Positions 59,851 through 64,000 of a stretch of 64,000 bases of DNA are shown here, piece after piece. The translations under genes were made by a program, and so were the position numbers. Under the pieces are notes generated by a model. That model was not told the origin of the DNA, ran no database searches, and saw only the letters and a program-made list of their open reading frames with translations. How positions within the stretch are numbered: position 1 is the first letter of the stretch; each line of letters starts with the position of its first letter. The DNA is from an uncultured Poribacteria bacterium (GTDB lineage Bacteria > Poribacteria > WGA-4E > WGA-3G), in contig OX638352.1 of assembly GCA_951813545.1 (NCBI GenBank), positions 4,666,835 to 4,730,834 of the forward strand, written 5' to 3'.

Positions 59851-62235
59851 ATGCGATTCACCTATTTTTGGCCTGGATGGGCAGTTACGCTCGGTATTTG
59901 CATCGTCATCGGTATAACCGTATTCGTTTACTTGCGAGTCGCGCGTCCGATAGATCCAAGGTATAGATTTTTACTCGTCGTACTGCGGGTCGTTGCAGCG
60001 TCAATTCTGCTTGGGTGTCTTTTAGCCCCCGTTGTCATTGAAAAGAAAGATGTCACACCGTCAATGCACCTCTCCATTTTGGTGGATACGTCGCGAAGTA
60101 TGCAGCTCGTTGATACTCCTATGCGTGAGATGTCCGAGTCGAGACTCAGTCAGGTGAATCAACTACTATTCAGCGTGCCAAGGCAATTCCTGCAAGCCTT
60201 ACAGGACAGGTTTGAGGTTCATCTCTACCCTTTCGATACGGGACTGCATCAAAGTGTTCTATTGGTCGAAGATGATGATTCTCCTATGCCAACGTTTGAA
60301 CCGGAAGGTGCGCTCACCGATATTGGAACCGCTGTTCGGGAAGCGGCAGCAGCGTGGAAAGGACAGCAAACCGCGGGTATTTTACTTATTACAGACGGGG
60401 CACATAATTCTGGACAATTTCCTTTGGAAAAGATAGCCGCGTTGGAGGTGCCGATCTATTCAATAGGTGTGGGTTCCGTGGATCCGCCAAAAGATATTCA
60501 GATCCAGCGTGTTGATTACACGCCGATTGCTTACACAAATCATGAGAGCACTGTTCGTGTGAGTGTTACACAAACGGGCTACACTGGTAAAACGACACGA
60601 CTTTCTTTGCGAGAAGCAGATAGTAAGCGTTTCATAGATGACGCGACGTTGACTTTTGAACCACATCAGGACTCGGATTCTACGAGTGATCGTACAAAAC
60701 AGGTTGTTGAATTAAAGTTGACACCGCAGACGGAGGGGAACTTTCAATATACTGTCGTGCTTCCAACACTTGATGGAGAACTCACGGAGGCAAACAATCA
60801 AAAGACTTTTTCGGTGAAGGTTGTAAAAGCAAAACTCAACGTTTTCTATCTGGAAGGCAAACCGAGATGGGACTACGCGTTCTTAAAACGAGCACTGGAG
60901 CGAGATCCAGATATTGAGGCTACCTGTGCAATCTTATCGCGTAAGGGATTAGAGCAGGCACTTGCGGGGACTGCACTCAACCGCTTAGATGGCTATTATC
61001 CACAAACAACTCCGGTATCGGAAACCCCACGGTTCCCTGAAACACTCACTGAACTTTCCAAGTACGATGTGCTGATTTTAGGAGATTTAGAGGCTGAGCA
61101 TCTTACCCGGACGCAACAACGTGCAATTATTGACTTCGTTGAAGTTCAAGGGAAACCAATTATCTTTCTGCCCTCTCGGAACATGCTCGGTATCAATGGA
61201 CTCGGAAATACAGAATTGGCACAGCTTTTGCCGATTGATATTCCCAAAAACGGATGTCGTGTAGAGGATACGGAATTCACTGTACGTCTAACCCAATCTG
61301 GGGTGTTTCACCCAATGCTGCAGCTTGGTGAGACGCAAAGCACACAAACAAACCAGATCGCAGCATTAGACAGAAGCAATGCGACCTTATGGCAAAACAT
61401 GCCAGCGTTGTCGAGATCCTTCAATGGATTCCGTCTCAGAGGTGGAACTACCGTTCTAATGGAGAACGGAAAAGGGAGACCTATTCTGATGCTTCAGAGA
61501 ACTGGCTTAGGTAAAAGTTTACTCATTGCAGCAGAAGGCTTCTGGAATTGGGATTTCGGGGTTAGAACCTTTAAAGACACTCGCTATCACACCATCTATC
61601 CACGTTTTTGGGCACAAGTACTGCGATGGATGGCAACAAACACCGATGACAAGAATGTATACCTTACGACAGATGCTTCCACTTATACAATAGGAGATAC
61701 CGCGAGGGTTACGGCATATTTGTACTCTGAGACTTATCAACCGCAAGCAGGCGCGACAGTTCAGATTGAAGTGGTGCCTCCTGATGGAGCTACCTTCCAA
61801 CTCCAGATCCATGCAGCGGTTGAAAACACGAGCGAAGCACCGTCAGAGCAAGGCATAACTGCCGATATAGGCAACCTCTATACTGCCCAATTTGCGCTAC
61901 TACAGAAGGGAAACTACCGCATTCGGGCAACCGGTAGGAGTGGCAATCTAACATTAGGTGAGGATCAAACTGATATTTACGTCCATCCACAGCTCGCTGA
62001 ATTGGAAACACCACAACTCAATGAAAACTTGCTGAAACAACTCGCCTCGCAAACCGGTGGTGCCTATTTTACTATAGCGGATGCGGAATTAGTACCTGAA
62101 AACATTGCCGATGTCCAAAACCCTATATTTGTTGATGCAGAACGCGAACTCTGGGCACATCCCTTAATTCTTATTACGGTTGTTGGATTGTTGGGGACTG
62201 AGTGGTTTTTACGCAAGCGGATTGGACTGACTTGA
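59851..62235 (+). CDS. VWA-domain membrane protein with GATase1-like domain
   Basis: 794 residues. Two N-terminal membrane helices (WAVTLGICIVIGITVFVYL and FLLVVLRVVAASILLGCLLAPVV), then a von Willebrand A domain with MIDAS motif DTSRS (SILVDTSRSM) and LLITDGAHNSG, an Ig/CARDB-like stretch (about 215-320), a glutamine-amidotransferase-like fold without obvious catalytic Cys (FYLEGKPRWDYAFLKRALERDP, VLILGDLE), and a final helix (LILITVVGLLGTEWFL). Together with the following DUF4159 and DUF4175 genes it matches the MoxR/DUF58/VWA-associated envelope cluster of many bacteria. Role unknown. Start chosen from promoter position. Confidence 0.82.
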   Translation: MRFTYFWPGWAVTLGICIVIGITVFVYLRVARPIDPRYRFLLVVLRVVAASILLGCLLAPVVIEKKDVTPSMHLSILVDTSRSMQLVDTPMREMSESRLSQVNQLLFSVPRQFLQALQDRFEVHLYPFDTGLHQSVLLVEDDDSPMPTFEPEGALTDIGTAVREAAAAWKGQQTAGILLITDGAHNSGQFPLEKIAALEVPIYSIGVGSVDPPKDIQIQRVDYTPIAYTNHESTVRVSVTQTGYTGKTTRLSLREADSKRFIDDATLTFEPHQDSDSTSDRTKQVVELKLTPQTEGNFQYTVVLPTLDGELTEANNQKTFSVKVVKAKLNVFYLEGKPRWDYAFLKRALERDPDIEATCAILSRKGLEQALAGTALNRLDGYYPQTTPVSETPRFPETLTELSKYDVLILGDLEAEHLTRTQQRAIIDFVEVQGKPIIFLPSRNMLGINGLGNTELAQLLPIDIPKNGCRVEDTEFTVRLTQSGVFHPMLQLGETQSTQTNQIAALDRSNATLWQNMPALSRSFNGFRLRGGTTVLMENGKGRPILMLQRTGLGKSLLIAAEGFWNWDFGVRTFKDTRYHTIYPRFWAQVLRWMATNTDDKNVYLTTDASTYTIGDTARVTAYLYSETYQPQAGATVQIEVVPPDGATFQLQIHAAVENTSEAPSEQGITADIGNLYTAQFALLQKGNYRIRATGRSGNLTLGEDQTDIYVHPQLAELETPQLNENLLKQLASQTGGAYFTIADAELVPENIADVQNPIFVDAERELWAHPLILITVVGLLGTEWFLRKRIGLT

Positions 62236-62242
62236 GGAATAG

Positions 62243-62341
62243 TTGTCAGTTATCAGTTATCGGTTGTCGGTTACAAGAGGTATCTGGTTAAATTACATCC
62301 CTCTTTACTGATAACTGAAAACCGAGAACCGATAACTATTC
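62243..62341. repeat. CAGTTATCAG/CGGTT inverted repeat
   Basis: TTGTCAGTTATCAGTTATCGGTTGTCGG ... ACTGATAACTGAAAACCGAGAACCGATAACT: the two arms are complementary in scrambled blocks, giving a long imperfect hairpin between the VWA and DUF4159 genes. Same style as 6805-6896. Confidence 0.65.
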
Positions 62342-62356
62342 AACTAACGATAAAAT

Positions 62357-63049
62357 ATGATACTATCAATCAGATGGAAACTACTTTTGGTCGGTTGTCT
62401 CCTATTTTGCACGGTGATTGGGATACAGGAGATGCGAAGTTTGCAAGCCTCCAATATCCCATTGACAATCGCCCAAATCCACTATGGCGGGGGTGGCGAT
62501 TGGTACGGGGACGCGACGACCATTAAGAATTGGCTCCGACTCCTCCGAACTCGAACAGGTATTGAGACTGCTAAAGACAGAGTGATCCTTAAGTTGACAG
62601 ATCACATGCTTTATCAATACCCGATGCTCTACTTGGTGGGGCACGGGAATATTCGGTTAACCGAAAGTGAAGTTGAGGCGTTGCGCGATTATCTCAAGCA
62701 GGGTGGTTTTCTATTCGCCAATGATGATTACGGACTTGATGAGAGTTTTCGCCGTGAAATCCGTAGGGTCTTTCCAGAACAGGCGTTACAACCGATACCA
62801 AATACACATCTAATCTATCAGTGCTTCTATGAACTACAGGGTTTGCCGAAAATTCATGAACATGACGCGGAACCTGCACAGGGATTTGGACTCTTTCACG
62901 ATGGACGCATGGTTGTTTATTACGCTTACAGTGCGGACATCGGCGATGGACTTGAAGATGCCGACGTACATCCAGAGGATACGCCTCAAGTACGCGAACT
63001 CGCGGCAAAGATGGCGGTAAATATTGCTGTGTATGCTCTAACGCACTAA
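62357..63049 (+). CDS. DUF4159-domain protein
   Basis: 230 residues. N-terminal hydrophobic segment (WKLLLVGCLLFCTVIGI), a signal or anchor, then the DUF4159 domain: IAQIHYGGGGDWYGDATTIKNWLRLLRTRTGIE, LYLVGHGNIRLTESEVEALRDYLKQGGFLFANDDYG, DESFRREIRRVFP and FGLFHDGRMVVYYAYSADIGDG. The fold resembles a class I glutamine amidotransferase without a clear catalytic triad. Usually found with VWA and MoxR genes, as here. Function unknown. Confidence 0.88.
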   Translation: MILSIRWKLLLVGCLLFCTVIGIQEMRSLQASNIPLTIAQIHYGGGGDWYGDATTIKNWLRLLRTRTGIETAKDRVILKLTDHMLYQYPMLYLVGHGNIRLTESEVEALRDYLKQGGFLFANDDYGLDESFRREIRRVFPEQALQPIPNTHLIYQCFYELQGLPKIHEHDAEPAQGFGLFHDGRMVVYYAYSADIGDGLEDADVHPEDTPQVRELAAKMAVNIAVYALTH

Positions 63050-63084
63050 AAAATCTAATGCGACTAGATGCTCGCATCGGTTGT

Positions 63085-63200
63085 TATAGTGAAGCCCATA
63101 ATTACTTGGACATTGATAGTAGGCGAGGTTAGAACCTCGCCAGCGACGGTGTGGGATTCGTTGGTTGAGCAACTATCTACATATTTTCGAGCTTTACTAT
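63085..63200. repeat. MITE copy D
   Basis: TATAGTGAAG and TTTACTAT ends, central AGGCGAGGTTAGAACCTCGCC hairpin with AGCGACGGTG. It lies between the DUF4159 and DUF4175 genes, right before the leader that carries the DUF4175 Shine-Dalgarno. Confidence 0.82.
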
Positions 63201-63238
63201 CAAAGCGAACCTTATTGACCGCAAGGAACATTAAAAAG

Positions 63239-64000
63239 ATGGAAACACAAAATGTGAACCGCGCTTACGAAAACATTATGACTCGCCTGCGCGCCATTCG
63301 GAGACAGTGGCGATGGCTCATTTTCTCCGAAAGCGTGCTAAAATGCTTTGCGATTCTTGCACTTCTGATGGCAAGCACACTTATCATTCTAACGTTTAGT
63401 TTCCAAGCATGGCAGTTTCCTTTCTCGCGTTGGATACGTATTGCAATCCTTTTTTTGGCGATAGGGGGTGCTATCTACGCGGTAATCCGAACGCTTATTC
63501 TACCTCTCAGCAGTAAATTCACGGATGCTGCGGTCGCAGTGCGCCTTGAGTCAACACAGACAGAAACGGAGTTTGCATCCCAAAACCGAATTCTCAGTGC
63601 TATACAACTTCGGAAAAACTTGACGGATAATCCACTCGGATATGCGCCTGAATTTATTGAACATCTTATTGTGCAAGCCGGTCAAGATATAGAACAGATC
63701 CAACCCAAGCGGGTGTTCCAGAGCGAGTTTCAGAAGATTAAACGAAGTGCTGGTATCGCTATCGCAGGTGCGGGGCTTCTCTTGGTTACACATCTTTTCT
63801 TACCTACTGCTTTCATGGGTTTTGCACGGACCTTTGAGACTTTACCAACCGCACTGCAGGAAGATTCCGCGTATCTGAAAGACTCCATTCAGATTACAGA
63901 AATTCAGCCGGGTAGTATTCAGATTGAGCGTGGGAGCGATGTTAATGTGACTGCCGAAGTAAATGGGCACTTCGATGCACCTGTCTCACTTTACTATCGC
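63239..64000 (+). CDS. DUF4175-like membrane protein (3' end beyond window)
   Basis: 254 codons open to the right edge. Start ATG at 63239, with AAGGA exactly 11 nt upstream inside CCGCAAGGAACATTAAAAAG. Begins NRAYENIMTRLRAIRRQWRWLIFSESVLKCFAILALLMASTLIILTF (first membrane helix), WIRIAILFLAIGGAIYAVI (second), then TDAAVAVRLESTQTETEFASQNRILSAIQL and a third helix (AGIAIAGAGLLLVTHLFLPTAF), the typical DUF4175 start. Family proteins exceed 800 residues. Context with VWA and DUF4159 genes supports the call. Confidence 0.8.
   Translation, partial: METQNVNRAYENIMTRLRAIRRQWRWLIFSESVLKCFAILALLMASTLIILTFSFQAWQFPFSRWIRIAILFLAIGGAIYAVIRTLILPLSSKFTDAAVAVRLESTQTETEFASQNRILSAIQLRKNLTDNPLGYAPEFIEHLIVQAGQDIEQIQPKRVFQSEFQKIKRSAGIAIAGAGLLLVTHLFLPTAFMGFARTFETLPTALQEDSAYLKDSIQITEIQPGSIQIERGSDVNVTAEVNGHFDAPVSLYYR

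Noticed and set aside
1-64000. tRNA or rRNA genes
   Set aside because: I looked for the GTTCRANTC loop with acceptor pairing and for conserved rRNA blocks and found none that I could support; a tRNA scan would settle it.

Overview
The window looks like one contig of a diderm, GC-moderate environmental bacterium of the FCB/PVC neighbourhood. I infer a Candidatus Poribacteria-like organism. The reasons are many Gfo/Idh oxidoreductases and TIM-barrel sugar isomerases, LamG-type secreted proteins, a PorV-family outer-membrane protein, lipopolysaccharide and Lol genes beside archaeal-type ether-lipid genes, and a very high load of short dispersed repeats. There is no rRNA gene and I saw no tRNA gene, so the taxonomy is inference.

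Layout. 1-1375: DNA adenine methylase (open at the left edge) and a C-terminally truncated restriction-enzyme-like ORF. 1379-11556: minus-strand carbohydrate block (mannonate-dehydratase-like TIM barrel, Gfo/Idh enzymes including a truncated copy, LamG protein, beta/gamma-crystallin protein, oligogalacturonate-lyase-like propeller, sugar isomerase, Uma2 nuclease). 11.77-18.6 kb: accessory island in which each small gene set (DUF433/DUF5615, GxxExxY, TPR-FRG) is bracketed by one GCGGATT-rich repeat family. The island also carries a complete ISAs1 element with 10-bp target duplication, and an IS5-type element sitting exactly between remnants of a PLD-helicase and a DNA methylase. 19.1-23.9 kb: SMP-30, methyltransferase, tandem PurS, PIG-L, diheme cytochrome, IS982 remnant and a frameshifted TolB-like protein.

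24-44.7 kb: long minus-strand housekeeping block: prmA, dnaJ, grpE, GGGP synthase, SpoU methyltransferase, UbiA (DGGGP-synthase-like), a second UbiA gene broken by a MITE, lpxD, ompH/skp, bamA, ilvE, lolD, lolC/E, two GNATs, lysS, prfB (with programmed frameshift) and lnt. It joins envelope biogenesis with a possible archaeal-type ether lipid route. 44.8-52.2 kb: lipoprotein, one-spacer CRISPR-like relic, DUF5916 protein, PorV-like protein, DUF5683 protein and DapA-family enzyme. 52.4-64 kb: TnpB element inserted between a strong promoter and rqcH, orphan HicB, secreted protein, groEL, two small unknowns, then VWA/DUF4159/DUF4175 genes (the last runs off the right edge).

The most unusual signals are: (i) a shared C-terminal peptide (PxA...T/L-WG-x-[IL]-K) on three otherwise unrelated secreted proteins; (ii) the repeat-bracketed accessory island; (iii) a dispersed leader repeat that places the same AAGGA Shine-Dalgarno exactly 11 nt before start codons; (iv) GGGPS plus DGGGPS-like genes in an LPS/outer-membrane cluster; (v) a TA-flanked MITE family, one copy of which interrupts a UbiA gene.
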